From Plectrocnemia conspersa (Eukaryota; Arthropoda; Insecta; Trichoptera; Polycentropodidae), in assembly GCA_009617715.1 (NCBI GenBank), contig VTFK01000160.1, positions 1,364,001 through 1,428,000 of the forward strand: DNA of 64,000 nucleotides, read 5' to 3'. A program made the position numbers and the translations under genes. This document shows, one piece after another, positions 52,801 to 60,768 of the stretch. Numbering within the stretch: position 1 is the stretch's first letter; each line of letters opens with the position of its first letter. The notes beneath the pieces were generated by a model. It worked only from the letters and a program-made list of their open reading frames with translations. It was not told the DNA's origin and did not search any database.

Positions 52801-55800
52801 AGTATTCGAGTGATTAATTTTTTGCAAAACATAAATTAAAATAACTCGTTCATGAATACATCGTACTTAAAATACCGTTTCATTAAGCATAAACCCCATA
52901 ACTGATTGTGCAAACACTAAAAAGAACATATATAGACAAAACGTCTTACTACAAAAACAATACCTGTACAATTCTAAATTGCGTACAGTCAAACCGAATA
53001 ATAGACGGCGTCACGCAATGAAAACGGGTCGAACACATTTATGGTAATTCAGTTCTGTTTTACTATACAGCTTTTATTTGCAGACCTGAACATACACAAT
53101 AAGGAATATTTGGATTCAGTCAGTGGCAGATGGATATATGGCGCTCGTAAACGTATGAAGATGAATTCACATCTCCATCCGAGGGATCCATTATCCTGAT
53201 CAATAAATTCCGGAATTAGCCGAAATAAAAGTCGAAATGTTGTATATTCACGAAACGACGTTTTATTGTTGTATGCTCATAAACAATGTGACGAGTTTCA
53301 TGGAGGCTCATACTATCTTTACCCCTCAATACACCATATTTACCTCTCGCATATGATATATAATATATGTAAGAGAGTATTATATTGTTTTAATTTTGAC
53401 ACACGTCTTACATTATTATTTTATAGTTTTATTTTTTAGAGATGAACACTTTAACCTTGTGAAGAACACTTCTATATTTTTCACCACTTCAAACACAATA
53501 TATAAAATTATTTTCCGGGACACATTGCCCGGACACTTTATTATCAGTCTATTGATTTGTTTGATTTCTTTATTTTTTTTTCGTACGTGTCACACGTGTT
53601 TGCCCTTACAGTTAATATTTTAAACTATTATAAAGAACGTTGTATTTTGAACTTAAAAATATAGAAATTTCTCGACGATGCTTTAACCATGACTTTTAAC
53701 GACTACCAATTTCTTCTCCGAAACAAATATCCAGGCTAATATACCATTTCTGCAATTGAACGACTCATATTACAATTTCAAAAGTTATGTTAAATTTACG
53801 ATATTTGTGGATGGATGTTTTAATATTTCAACACATCAATAATCTTTTTTTATAACCTTAATAACAATTACTGAAATCTATGATATAATAAAATTCTAAG
53901 AATTTATTGTACTATATAATTCAATTTCCATATGCATCGAACAAATATGATTTCAAACACAATGAAAAGTCACATCGTCAGTTCCACGAACAGTCAGCAC
54001 CACCTAAAACCCCATTCGGGCGCATTTCAAACTCGGTCCCAAACATTTGATTTTACTTTTCATTCGTACCTTGGGTGCACTTTGAAGTACTAAAGTCGCA
54101 CACCGCAAACAAAGAAAACAAGGAGAAACACACAGACCAAATAGTACACTTTCGGCCATTTACATTACATTACCCTCTGTTCCCTCGGTGTACTTTTATG
54201 GATACTAAGCGCGGTCACTTTGATTTTTTTTATCTAAGTAATTACCTTTATTTAGAAAATAGTTTTCTCTTGAATATAAAAAAAAATAGTTTAAATACCT
54301 ATTATATTAGAATATTCCAATTTGGAAATTCGAGTATATCGAACGTGATAAAAAGACAAGGGAAATTTTAGAGGGACACAATGGCTAGGTTTGGGGTTTT
54401 GCCCATTCGCCTGCGTCAAAAACACGTGTTGCCAACTTTACGTTGATGACTTAATAAAGTGGAGTTCCGGTTCCGAATCCGGTGGGACTTCTGCACACCG
54501 TTATTATTGTAATGGCCAAACGACTTATCCACTCCGGATTTATGGTGTCGTTTGCCGCTAATGGGAAATGACCGAAGGAATTTTCATGGAAAAGGGGCTC
54601 GTCTCTTGATTGTGGGAGAACTCTGGTTAGAGGTGCTTATATTATTTATGGCAATCTTCTTGCTTTGTAATGTGGTATTTCTTTTATTATGTTGCAAATT
54701 TAATCTATATTCAAGGTGATGTACTTGATGTCATATGAAGTAGAACGGAAGCATTAATACATCATCCTTATCTATATTCAATAAATTATGTATAACCTAT
54801 CGAAGAGGTTGTGTTCATAAAAACACGTTAACAATTATTTTCCTCAAGATTCTATGTATTTTAACAATGTGTGAAAAGTAAATGTATTGCTCCTGAATAC
54901 TAAAAAAATATAAAAATACATTTTTTGAGACATAGTCATGAATCCATGTTGTAACTAGACGATCTTTTGCAGCGAACTGGATCCGTTCACGGTGAAGACA
55001 TACCATATTGCTTCGGCCTGCCTTTAGTTGGCGGACAGCCGTTCTTCCCCCACAACTACACATCCCAAGACCAAGCCATCTCTAAGACGCTGATGCAATA
55101 CATCACCAACTTTGCCAAAAATGGGTGAGTTTCCCCTATTTTCCTATCTTGTATATTATAATATCAATTTACGTCCTAGATTGTTTAACGTTGATATATA
55201 ACTGGCGGCTTGCGGGCGTATAATAAAGTGGAGAAAGATTTATGATCATCAGTGTTGGGGGTGTAAAGTCAGACACCTAAGTAATGGCATGCCATAACGC
55301 TATATACTATGCCTCAGTCCAATTTCGCACACGGGCTTAATTGATAATGACTCGCAAATTATACACACCAAAGCGCCACTTGATATACTATCAACAATGT
55401 TTTAGATTTAATTGTTTGCTAGTTGTTTTAATTAACTTTCTATACTATTCGTATTGAGTTATTATTATATCGAAGAAACCACCTTATAATATGTTTTATT
55501 TTAATATATATCATTGGCATTATAGTTTAAATTAAGCTTAGACTGACATGTTTAGGGTACATTGCGCCCTTTTGGCACCACGGTAATAATTATAAAAATA
55601 AAGGACATTAATTCCTCGTTATCGCTTCTTTCCCACAGCCCTACCTAAATAGGGGTTCGGTTCAATTTACGAGTGTCCTCGTTTTGCAGTGATCCCAACG
55701 CGCCCTCGCCCTCGGGATCTCCGCCGGCTCAGGTTCAGCAGGAACAGGAACCCACCCCAATCACGCCGCTGCCCTTCTGGGACACTTACGACACCATCAA

Positions 55801-58800
55801 CCAACTCTATCTGGAAATAGGTAACATTCGAAGATATAAGCTGAAAGATTTTATTAAAAATATATATTATTTTTTGAAATGATATTCCAGGATCCAAGCC
55901 GGAGATGCGGAATCACTACAGGGGTCACAAGATGTCTCTCTGGTTGTCGTTGATACCTCAGCTGCATCGTCCAGGGGAGGCCGGCTTAGCTGATATGTCG
56001 ATGAGGCATCATCACTTCCTGGAAGAGGGTGCTCATTATTATGAAGGTATTTAATTTAATTTAATATACTGGAATCGATATAACAGAGATTTGGGCATTT
56101 AAATAAATACTTTGTTCCATAAAACGCACTGTTTGTACATTAATGTAAAGTAAATCTTCGGAGAAGAATTTGTTGTAGAGAGTTATTCATAAGGTATTCA
56201 CTGTTCTGACAAATGTAATGCACAAACAATTAGTTTTATGGAACAATTATTTTATATATTGCTCATTTAAATATTATTACCATATATTAGAGTAAACTAT
56301 TGTAGAATATTTTCAAATTGATTCGAAGTTAACTTAAGTGTCTTAACTAGTTAAAAAAATAGTTCCTACGCTGTAGGCTTTTTTGCGAGATTGTGTATTA
56401 GAACAACAAGTATTTCTTTCACTATAAATTTAATAAAAAAAAACAAATAAAATCTTTATAACCGTAGTAATTTTTCTAGTCGTGATGTTGATTGTTCGAT
56501 GCATTATTTTTAGTATGTGCATTGTTATACAGTTATGCTTATAATCATAGTATAATTAACAAATATTTTATTTATTTATTTTTGCTACAAATATCATACT
56601 TATAAAAGTAGGTTTTGCTTTTTTTTTCAATACAATAATAATTGTTCAAATTATTTTTTAAATAATATGAATTAAATACAGCATATATTAAAAATCTTAA
56701 TATTTGTTATTTTTGATAAAAAAATGTCAATATTGTGTTATTTTAGTACATTACATAAATGTACGTTACTCGTAAAAAATGTAATCACTGTCAGCAAGCG
56801 CTAGTAGAGCAACAATACAGATTTCGTCCGCGTCGTTCCATTGTCACTAACCTTTTGAAGGCAATGATTCTAAAATTCATATCGATGTAGTTTATACCGA
56901 TTCTAAAAAAGCATTCGACAAAGTATGTCATGAGCTACTCCTTCGAAAGCTTGACCACTTCTGTTATTCGAACAGTCTTCTCAACTTTTTTTCATGAGTA
57001 TTTTGCTGGGTCTTCTGCTCTTTTTGCTATTTATTAATGACATACATGTGGCAATTAATAGCTTGGAATATGAAGTAGAAAAAAGTGAAGTAGGTACAAT
57101 TTTTCATATATTTTTAGTTTCATTAGTTTAGTATTATAGATGTAACGTCACTGTTGGCTGTAATTGTCAATGTAGCTGTCACTGTAACTAGAATTACCTC
57201 TGCTTTTGTCAGTGTTATCGTTATCGTTATGGTTAGTGTTATTATTATAGTCATTGTTATTGTTATTCCAAAAATAAATATTTATAGCTATTGAAAAATT
57301 ATTAAATCGCAGTACTAATTGTTTGTACGATAACAGTACTATAACGCAATGTATAAGTATGTTTTTTAGTTTAAAGTCGTGGGTTCAAATCCCACATGAA
57401 CTAACTGTTATGAAAATATGAATTTATAATTAGTATTTTTTATAACAACAATTCTGATCGAACACCTAAGCTAAGCTTAAATCGCTATTTGATTATCAAT
57501 TATTCGTAGTTTTTAATATTGAATGAAAAATGAAGGAAGTATTTTAATGTTCTAATATATATTTGTATATTTTTTTCTTGGTTTTTACCGATATTATTTT
57601 ATTTAACTAATTAGTACAAATAACAATTAATTGTCTTAAAAATATTATTTAATTGAAAATTAATGGTTAATAATACTAATTTTAATTAAATAATAATTAG
57701 TTTTATAATCATTTTTATTTTATAAAATATGCATAACGCAACGTTGTGCGATTTACTAATGAGTGTGGGCGTCAAAAAATGCTTAATTTATTATACTTTT
57801 TGATCAGGGATGTTGTTTTAGCTTTTTAAAATCACCAGAATTAAGATCAGCTGTGACTGAATTAATTCAACAAAATTGATGGAACGTTTTAATTATATTA
57901 TTTTATCGAATTTATTGTATATACAATAGCTAATAATGTTTGGAACGAATTTGATATCCATAAATATCGGCGTTGCATATAAATTAAATTACTAGAAATA
58001 AATTAACCGCGATCTAATTATTAAACTGATTGAAATAGTTGTTTGCGTCATAAAACAACAAATACAAAAACGTAAAAATACTTCACAAAAATTGGCGACG
58101 CACGACTGTTTTTGAGATTGACATTAAACGATGCAAGAGGGTGAACCTATTCTACATTTTGTTTCGTTCAACGAACGAAGTCTGCAAATTTCGGTCATAG
58201 TAGACACCACCGATATACATATTATTTACAAATGATTTTCGAAGGAGTATATAAGTATTTATTTTATTGCGAAGAAGCATCTTATTGTCTTGCAATTCGA
58301 AACAAAATAAAGGCGCATAAAGAATCATGGATTTTGGAACGGCACTATTTCACTTGGGTATATTGAGAAAAAAACGACTCATGTGTTGCTCAAGTATACA
58401 AATTGATTTATTATATATATATTTTTTAATTTTTTATTCGAGATAATATAAACGAATTTTCAATAAATTATTCGAATATTCATATATTTAAAATCTATCG
58501 AATATTCGATTGAGAACCTTAATCTTTAATTGATTGTGAACATTAATTGTTAAAATTAAATGCATAGAGATGTATTTAATTGGATCTAGATGGAATTTAA
58601 TATAATTTTAATAACTTATCTCCTTTTGTGTTCCGATAACACCACTATTCCAGCAAAATCTTAAATAAAATTCATTGTCACATATCGATGGCTTTAATGA
58701 AAAATTTCTAACTTTATAAATGACAACTTTACAGGAGAAACAAAAAACTAAATAGACAACTTAAAAATGGGAAAATAAAACAGTATCTCAAGTTTGTAGT

Positions 58801-60266
58801 GTTTAATTTATTAATATTCATTAATAATATTATTGGGTTAATTTTAATAAAAAAAATACAGAGGGAGGTCTATATATGTATTTGGATTTTTTAACAGTTT
58901 TTAGACAATTTTTTTTTGTATATATAATAATTAAAAAAAATATTTTTATGTTATTGAATTGTGAAAAAGCTAAGTGAAAAACATTTTTTTGCTAAATTAA
59001 TGCATTTTTTTATTTTTTCTAGGCTCTGTCCGTCCCCAATCGATGCAAAGACCAAACTTACCTCACCTAATCGTGCCATCGACCCCTCCGGCTCGGTCAG
59101 TCGCCCCATCAGTTCGTCCACCAGTTCCGGCTCCACCCGGAGTCCCAGTTGCGCCTATTCAACCAGTTTTAACACCAACAACCGAGTGTCCCCCGAATGC
59201 GACAGTGTCAAACAGAAACATCCACAAAGACAACAATAACCTACTGCGCAAACTAGCTTCGAGTCATTATCAAAGCTACACAACAGCCCTGACTGTAACA
59301 ATAGCCGTTGGCTGCTTTTTACTCTTGCTCAACATCCTCATATTCGCCGGTATATACCACCAGAGAGACAGAAACAATGGAAGTTTCGGCGAGAAGAAAA
59401 AAGAAGAACTGGCCGAAGCGGGAAGTTGCAGTACCTCATCAGGCGGAGAGAATTACGACGCTAAAACTTTAAACTTTGAAACGCAAGGTCAGAGTTACGA
59501 AGGCAATAAGAGTGGGTTTAGTTACGATACTGCGTTTCAGATGAAGTCTGGTTCTAAATACGATTTAAGGACGTTTTCGTCTGATTGTGGAAAGGCTGCT
59601 TTTGGAGAATATAGCTGTTACGATGAGAAGAATTTGGCAGCGCAATACGAGAAGAGGAGCTTAGCCGATATAACCCTATGTTCAGTTCCGGATAGTTCAG
59701 ATTCGCCAGATTTTAGAAAGTCTCCTTTGAAGCGTTGCGATAATGGTAGTAGCATAGTGAAGATAGACACGCAGAAGCCGGATATTCAGCGCATCAACAA
59801 TCAGAGCATAAGGAGCTTGGAGAACCAGACCAGTAGTTTTCACGAAAACGGCAGTAAATTAAGTTTGACCAGTGTTCACGATCGTCCCTCAAGAACGACG
59901 ACTTTTGGAGAGCCGGTCAAAGTTACGGATAGCTCGACTCAAGTGAAGTTCGCGACTGCCGGAAGCTCCGGAGAGCAGAAGCAGACGACGTTTGGTCCCG
60001 ATGGACCGTGCGAAGAGGACATAGCGTGTAGTTCTAGTATATCTGATGAATATGGTAACAAGACGGTTAGTGTTGGTAATCAGTCAGAACCTCTCACTTG
60101 CGATGTGGGAACTGGGATAGAGAGAAGTCCTTCTATTCCGGAAGCTCCACCGCCTCCTAAGACTGCTCCTCCAGCTCCTGGAATCTTGAGACAGAACCAG
60201 GGCAACGCTGGTAATACTTCCGGCATTATGAAGAAGCGAGTACAAATACAAGAGATATCCGTATGA
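34675..60266 (+). CDS. Nlg: Neuroligin, 3' eleven coding exons (gene-level entry, 5' partial)
   Basis: Postsynaptic cell-adhesion protein of the cholinesterase-like (alpha/beta hydrolase) family; family members bind neurexins across the synaptic cleft. Coding joins: 34675-34818, 40118-40306, 41280-41365, 41961-42128, 42205-42328, 46170-46366, 52207-52329, 54973-55124, 55690-55820, 55891-56046, 59023-60266. All ten introns are GT-AG, split codons match, and 2714 nt give 2 + 904 codons including the stop. Visible order: carboxylesterase-like domain (residues 1 to about 490), Pro-rich stalk, membrane helix (about 577-600), cytoplasmic tail (601-903). Family signatures include GESYEWNSGNPYDG, NFRLGILGFLKT and FGFNETRRDRILRTYVRNAY. 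The nucleophile motif is GHGTG, so the enzyme is predicted dead. Extracellular N-glycosylation sequons are at N2, N252, N371 and N548. Signal peptide and N-terminal exons are not in the window. Which insect neuroligin paralogue it is cannot be decided here. Confidence 0.96.
36172..36421 (+). promoter_or_regulatory. Duplicated TATA/Initiator module, unit 1
   Basis: TATATAA at 36175-36181, then TTACTTC, which fits the Initiator YYANWYY, with its A at 36206, giving TATA at -31. The unit continues with CACTTCAGTTAGGAGCTTTG and CAACAATGGGAGC, which opens a frame of 15 codons (MGAILNRLRCLLDAL). It ends with CAACCCGATCTTCGAGACTA. It aligns along its length with unit 2, 402 bp downstream. Confidence 0.4.
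36574..36804 (+). promoter_or_regulatory. Duplicated TATA/Initiator module, unit 2
   Basis: TATATAA at 36577-36583, and TTATTTC with its A at 36608, keeping the -31 spacing of unit 1. Shared later blocks include TTTCAGTCAGGAACTTTATT and TTTAACCCTGATCTTCGAAA. The ATG of unit 1 is not conserved (AAAGCGGAGC here). Confidence 0.4.
37051..37114 (-). ncRNA. Candidate minus-strand hairpin RNA (pre-miRNA-like)
   Basis: The arms 37051-37076 and 37089-37114 enclose a 12-nt loop. Read as minus-strand RNA, all 26 positions pair (21 Watson-Crick and five G-U). Read as plus-strand RNA, the same five positions are A-C mismatches. This asymmetry favours the minus strand as the structured transcript. The stem length and loop size would suit a pre-miRNA. 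I recognise no known mature miRNA in it. A small palindromic repeat is the main alternative. Confidence 0.35.
40118..40306 (+). CDS. Nlg: Neuroligin exon 2: nucleophile-elbow exon
   Basis: Begins by completing the split Gly and runs FLKTGTKGSAQGNFGLMDLV, then the helix before the nucleophile elbow (GLHWLRENLPAFGGDPERVT). The elbow itself reads MGHGTGAA, with Gly at 40255-40257 where active esterases have Ser. This is the hallmark of cholinesterase-like adhesion molecules. The acceptor is TTAATAG and the donor GTAATT; the 3' end leaves one base of a Glu codon. Confidence 0.96.
40307..41279 (+). other. Neuroligin intron between exons 2 and 3
   Basis: 973 bp. Apart from AT-rich DNA and one GC-richer patch (about 41030-41190), nothing stands out. 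Confidence 0.85.
41280..41365 (+). CDS. Nlg: Neuroligin exon 3
   Basis: A short exon of 86 nt. After the split Glu it encodes LLQRVILFSGSGLSSWALQR, then EPLTVKRK. The SGS-SSWAL-EPLTVKR pattern is conserved in arthropod and vertebrate neuroligins. It is flanked by TACTTGCAG and GTAAGT, ends in phase 0, and joins exon 4 in frame. Confidence 0.95.
41366..41960 (+). other. Neuroligin intron between exons 3 and 4
   Basis: 595 bp, more than one third of it the foldback element at 41579-41790. Confidence 0.85.
41579..41790. mobile_element. Foldback or MITE-like element with nested inverted repeats
   Basis: The outer arms ATTCACTTA (41579-41587) and TAAGTGAAT (41782-41790) are exact inverse copies. 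Inner arms at 41592-41613 and 41721-41742 pair over 22 bp with two mismatches, including an exact 16-bp core GCGTTGTCATGGTCAC. A weaker third pair lies around ATTACAACAG and CTGTTGTAAT-like sequence. At 212 bp with no coding frame, it fits a non-autonomous DNA transposon in neuroligin intron 3. Confidence 0.55.
41961..42128 (+). CDS. Nlg: Neuroligin exon 4
   Basis: Encodes 56 residues from VAEQTGCHGD to VLLNPSQ. Two Cys (in TGCHGD and APCLRTKS) match the small disulfide loop conserved in cholinesterase-like proteins. LPGFAPFVDGTVL corresponds to the strand before the acidic active-site region of esterases. The donor CAG/GTACAT at 42129 is preferred because it gives phase 0. A second in-frame donor, AAG/GTAGAA at 42138, would add three residues. 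Confidence 0.94.
42205..42328 (+). CDS. Nlg: Neuroligin exon 5
   Basis: Separated from exon 4 by an intron of only 76 bp. It encodes a variable low-complexity loop (APNFNVGQNPSSASTVATAA) followed by the conserved YELADFPDRALLFGLTSA segment. Two acceptors 6 nt apart (GCAG at 42204 and TTCAG at 42210) would include or skip two residues (VQ). The exon ends with one base of a Glu codon completed by exon 6. Confidence 0.93.
42440..42480 (+). repeat. SINE-like repeat family A, degenerate copy 5
   Basis: Reads GACTCACTGTGATAGCTTGT then TAGGTTATGATATTC, similar to the terminal block of the family. It lies just before the reverse transcriptase remnant at 42.5 kb. Confidence 0.35.
42505..42720 (+). 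pseudogene. Jockey-like reverse transcriptase remnant A
   Basis: One frame gives ILLPLLVLLFIDDI and then a stop. A second gives NADDLKAFYSFRTSSDSLSL. Together these are the (G)PLLF-LFIND and Y-ADD-K blocks of a non-LTR reverse transcriptase, with the catalytic Asp pair visible. At least one frameshift and one stop break it. It is in sense orientation in neuroligin intron 5. The DNA around AATTAAGAGCTCGAAATATG is related to the remnant at 57.05 kb. Confidence 0.7.
42800..42935 (+). repeat. Dispersed repeat family B, copy 3
   Basis: GTGAGCTTCACTAGTGGCGA, then CCAAATCAAAAGTGAAGTGA, then TCTTACGGTTTCACTCCGGA. It shares both blocks with copies 1 and 4. Confidence 0.4.
44222..44265. mobile_element. 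Pogo-like terminal sequence, degenerate
   Basis: ACAGGAAAACCTCAATAAAA then CGGACAAAATAT resembles the left end of pogo-type elements. No clear right end was found, although a related word (TTTTAACGGAAACCCTCTC) occurs near 44614. Confidence 0.3.
45000..45004 (-). terminator. Pol III terminator of the first tRNA-Thr gene
   Basis: Five A on the plus strand, so T5 on the minus strand, four bases beyond the tRNA 3' end. Confidence 0.75.
45009..45081 (-). tRNA. tRNA-Thr (anticodon TGT)
   Basis: Reading the minus strand gives a complete cloverleaf. The 7-bp acceptor stem is GCCTCCG with CGGGGGC (one G-U). The D arm is GCTC/GAGC, and the anticodon stem is CTGGT/ACCAG with loop CTTGTAA, so the anticodon is TGT. 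The T arm is GAGAG-TTCAATT-CTCTC and the discriminator is A. It has no intron. Internal A and B boxes (TAGCTCAGTGG, GTTCAATTC) are intact. It lies in neuroligin intron 5, antisense to the gene. It decodes ACA. Confidence 0.96.
46170..46366 (+). CDS. Nlg: Neuroligin exon 6
   Basis: Encodes the most conserved neuroligin block in the window: SYLDLSAQDLEFGFNETRRD, then a helix-rich stretch through NAYYFHLNEIFSTLKNEYTD, ending NVRDATLE. The NET triplet at residues 252-254 is a glycosylation sequon. The acceptor is TTGTTTCAG and the donor GTAATT; it ends in phase 0. Confidence 0.96.
46788..46835 (+). repeat. Dispersed repeat family C, copy 1
   Basis: TAAAGTAGGGTCCAACGGTT, then TTGAGTGAAATTGCTTTGGA and ACT. 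The same wording recurs 2 kb further on in the same intron. Confidence 0.45.
47450..47935 (+). other. 161-codon open frame across a transposon-derived block, function unknown
   Basis: The longest open frame outside the neuroligin exons. Its first 45 codons are Tyr/Ile-rich AT sequence. It then crosses the hAT-like block (GRKKALAKRHLPRARRPEGH) and continues through KLSYDERYNINNPFIKGFVQ to a Tyr/Phe-rich end. I recognise no domain. A further short frame (FRETRIKIAFRAVSEILVDH, about 47990-48065) follows. The likeliest explanation is a decayed transposon inside neuroligin intron 6. I do not call it a gene. Confidence 0.3.
47596..47675 (+). mobile_element. hAT-like transposon end or derived repeat, copy 1
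   Basis: A GC-rich block in AT-rich intron DNA beginning CAGGGCCGTAAGAAGGC and continuing TTGCCAAGGGCGCGAAGGCC and GAGGGGCAC. It is similar in order and wording to the block at 62.5 kb. CAGGG starts are usual for hAT ends, and this CAGGGCCG...GGGCGC...GGGGCGCC pattern recurs in insect transposons. No matching right end was found. Confidence 0.45.
48480..48690 (+). repeat. Dispersed repeat family B, copy 4
   Basis: GGCCGACTCGATCGATTCAG, then TTCCAATTCAGAAGCGAAGT and GATAGCTCTG. It has the same block order as the copy at 33.4 kb. Confidence 0.4.
48748..48795 (+). repeat. Dispersed repeat family C, copy 2
   Basis: TAAAATAGGGTCCAACGGTT, then TTTTGTTGCTTTGAAACT. It matches copy 1 at most positions, with a few changed or missing bases in the middle. 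Confidence 0.45.
50272..50278 (-). terminator. Pol III terminator of the second tRNA-Thr gene
   Basis: T7 on the minus strand seven bases after the tRNA, followed by another T7 (50264-50270) as a back-up. Confidence 0.8.
50285..50357 (-). tRNA. tRNA-Thr (anticodon TGT), second identical copy
   Basis: Identical over all 73 positions to the copy 5.3 kb upstream, including the A discriminator, with the same orientation and again no intron. The sequences outside the tRNA body differ, so the repeated unit is the tRNA itself rather than a long recent duplication. It lies in neuroligin intron 6. The open frame crossing it on the minus strand is an artefact of translating a tRNA. Confidence 0.96.
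52207..52329 (+). CDS. Nlg: Neuroligin exon 7
   Basis: A phase 0-0 exon of 41 codons, VLSDGHTAAPLIRLGYLHAM to SDRDYPQ. The SDGHTAAPLI turn and the TFFAHFQH strand match the distal half of the cholinesterase-like fold. Its base composition is visibly richer in GC than the flanking introns. The acceptor is TTTTCACAG and the donor GTATTT. Confidence 0.95.
52330..54972 (+). other. Neuroligin intron between exons 7 and 8
   Basis: 2643 bp. GC-richer sequence at about 53950-54210 and 54380-54620 (GGTGGGACTTCTGCACACCG) contrasts with its surroundings. No repeat is recognised. Confidence 0.85.
54973..55124 (+). CDS. Nlg: Neuroligin exon 8, with the retained histidine
   Basis: Begins RTGSVHGEDIPYCFGLPLVG. 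The His (54988-54990) stands where cholinesterases keep their catalytic His, so the fold is kept although the Ser is lost. It continues to the QDQAISKTLMQYITNFAKNG helix near the end of the globular domain. NYT at residues 371-373 is a sequon. The donor is GTGAGT; the split Gly codon is completed by exon 9. Confidence 0.96.
55125..55689 (+). other. Neuroligin intron between exons 8 and 9
   Basis: 565 bp of mixed composition, with no recognised feature. Confidence 0.85.
55690..55820 (+). CDS. Nlg: Neuroligin exon 9, with a Pro/Gln-rich insert
   Basis: Opens with a GC-rich Pro/Ser/Gln stretch (DPNAPSPSGSPPAQVQQEQE), then FWDTYDTINQLYLEIG, which matches the conserved W-Y--QLYL-IG element of neuroligins. 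The insert probably forms a flexible surface loop. It is followed by a 70-bp intron, the shortest in the gene. A minus-strand open frame lies over it but is only a shadow. Confidence 0.94.
55891..56046 (+). CDS. Nlg: Neuroligin exon 10: end of the globular domain
   Basis: Encodes SKPEMRNHYRGHKMSLWLSL, IPQLHRPGEAG and MRHHHFLEEGAHYYEG. The RNHYR--K---WL-LIPQLH pattern is the last conserved helix of the neuroligin extracellular domain. The acceptor is ATATTCCAG and the donor GTATTT; the split Gly joins exon 11 in frame. Confidence 0.95.
56810..57105 (+). pseudogene. Jockey-like reverse transcriptase remnant B
   Basis: Frames piece together as QYRFRPRRSIVTNL, then VYTDSKKAFDKVCHELLLRK (block A with catalytic Asp), then LLGLLLFLLFINDIHVAINS. 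This is the order expected for a non-LTR reverse transcriptase (QFGFR, D-KKAFD, G-LLFLLFIND). Several frameshifts and an internal deletion are present. It lies in sense orientation in neuroligin intron 10 and is related to remnant A. Confidence 0.75.
57376..57400 (+). other. tRNA-like T-arm fragment
   Basis: GTGGGTTCAAATCCCAC forms a perfect 5-bp T stem with a consensus B box (GGTTCAAATCC). No matching acceptor, D or anticodon arm is found upstream, so it is not a functional tRNA gene. Confidence 0.35.
59023..60266 (+). CDS. Nlg: Neuroligin exon 11: stalk, membrane helix, cytoplasmic tail and stop
   Basis: The largest exon. It begins with the split Gly and SVRPQSMQRPN, then a Pro/Val-rich stalk (about 40 residues, many PP pairs) with one NAT sequon. 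A membrane helix follows at 59283-59354 (LTVTIAVGCFLLLLNILIFA), then the basic stop-transfer sequence HQRDR. The tail is about 303 residues, Ser/Lys/Asp-rich and apparently disordered. It holds LRTFSS (59565-59582), a PPPPK-type proline run (60138-60182), and ends KKRVQIQEISV before TGA at 60264-60266. Vertebrate neuroligin tails are much shorter. EISV would suit a PDZ domain that accepts a hydrophobic residue at position -2. Partner proteins are inferred only. Confidence 0.95.
59283..59354 (+). other. Nlg: Transmembrane helix of neuroligin
   Basis: About 24 hydrophobic residues with no charge (TVTIAVGCFLLLLNILIFAG core), flanked by SSHYQSY outside and HQRDRN inside. The positive-inside rule supports a type I topology, as in all neuroligins. 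Confidence 0.93.
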
Positions 60267-60309
60267 GATGAACTTTTTGATATAGTGTTTTACGGACGAA
60301 ACAATGTGT

Positions 60310-60315
60310 AATAAA
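60310..60315 (+). promoter_or_regulatory. Candidate poly(A) signal of neuroligin
   Basis: AATAAA lies 44 bases after the stop codon, inside a run of AATAA-like bases. It is the first canonical hexamer downstream. Several more occur over the next 1.5 kb of AT-rich DNA, so a longer 3' UTR is quite possible. Confidence 0.5.
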
Positions 60316-60754
60316 TAATAATTTAAAACAAACGGACGTGTTGAAATGAATAATATTTTTTATCATTATTTAATAGAGGTGCTGTCGTATGATACTTTCG
60401 TAATGGAACATTCCTAAGAGGAACCTTTGCATATACTTTTTTTATCTCATTTTTTTTGTACGTATAGTGAACATAAACAAACATCTACAAAATTATATTT
60501 TTTTTTTAATTGTGCAACAATCTCTGAAAACAATCTATGGGACACGATTTTAAAACTGTATTGTAAAAAAACTTTAGTAAGGTTTAACTTTAAACCATCA
60601 CTAGAGATGAAAAATAGTACTAGTTTGTCACTGATCTTCAGAATTTAATTAATTTTCTATTATTCATCATAAACAGAATACCGTTTATAAAGCAGATTAA
60701 ATTATTTCTACCCGTGTGATAATAACAGTTGCTTACTTGGATCAAAGTTACCTT

Positions 60755-60768
60755 AAGGTCAAAGTGCA
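60755..60768 (+). promoter_or_regulatory. Nuclear-receptor-like DR1 site
   Basis: AAGGTCAAAGTGCA has the form of a direct repeat of AGGTCA-like half sites with one-base spacing, as bound by HNF4-type receptors. TTAAGGTCA also fits a monomeric FTZ-F1/ERR site. It lies 489 bases after the neuroligin stop codon. Confidence 0.2.

Larger units (their letters stand above)
56047..59022 (+). other. Neuroligin intron between exons 10 and 11
   Basis: 2976 bp. It holds reverse transcriptase remnant B and the T-arm fragment at 57.38 kb. TTATTGTTA-like words repeat around 57200-57270. Confidence 0.85.

Noticed and set aside
55667..55897. Minus-strand frame rich in Arg/Gly
   Set aside because: Antisense shadow of the GC-rich exon 9.
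57376..57400. Perfect T-arm suggesting a tRNA gene
   Set aside because: No acceptor, D or anticodon arms can be built upstream.
58961..59239. Ser/Thr-rich frame over the start of exon 11
   Set aside because: An alternative frame over the Pro-rich stalk; it does not join exon 10 in phase and stops early.
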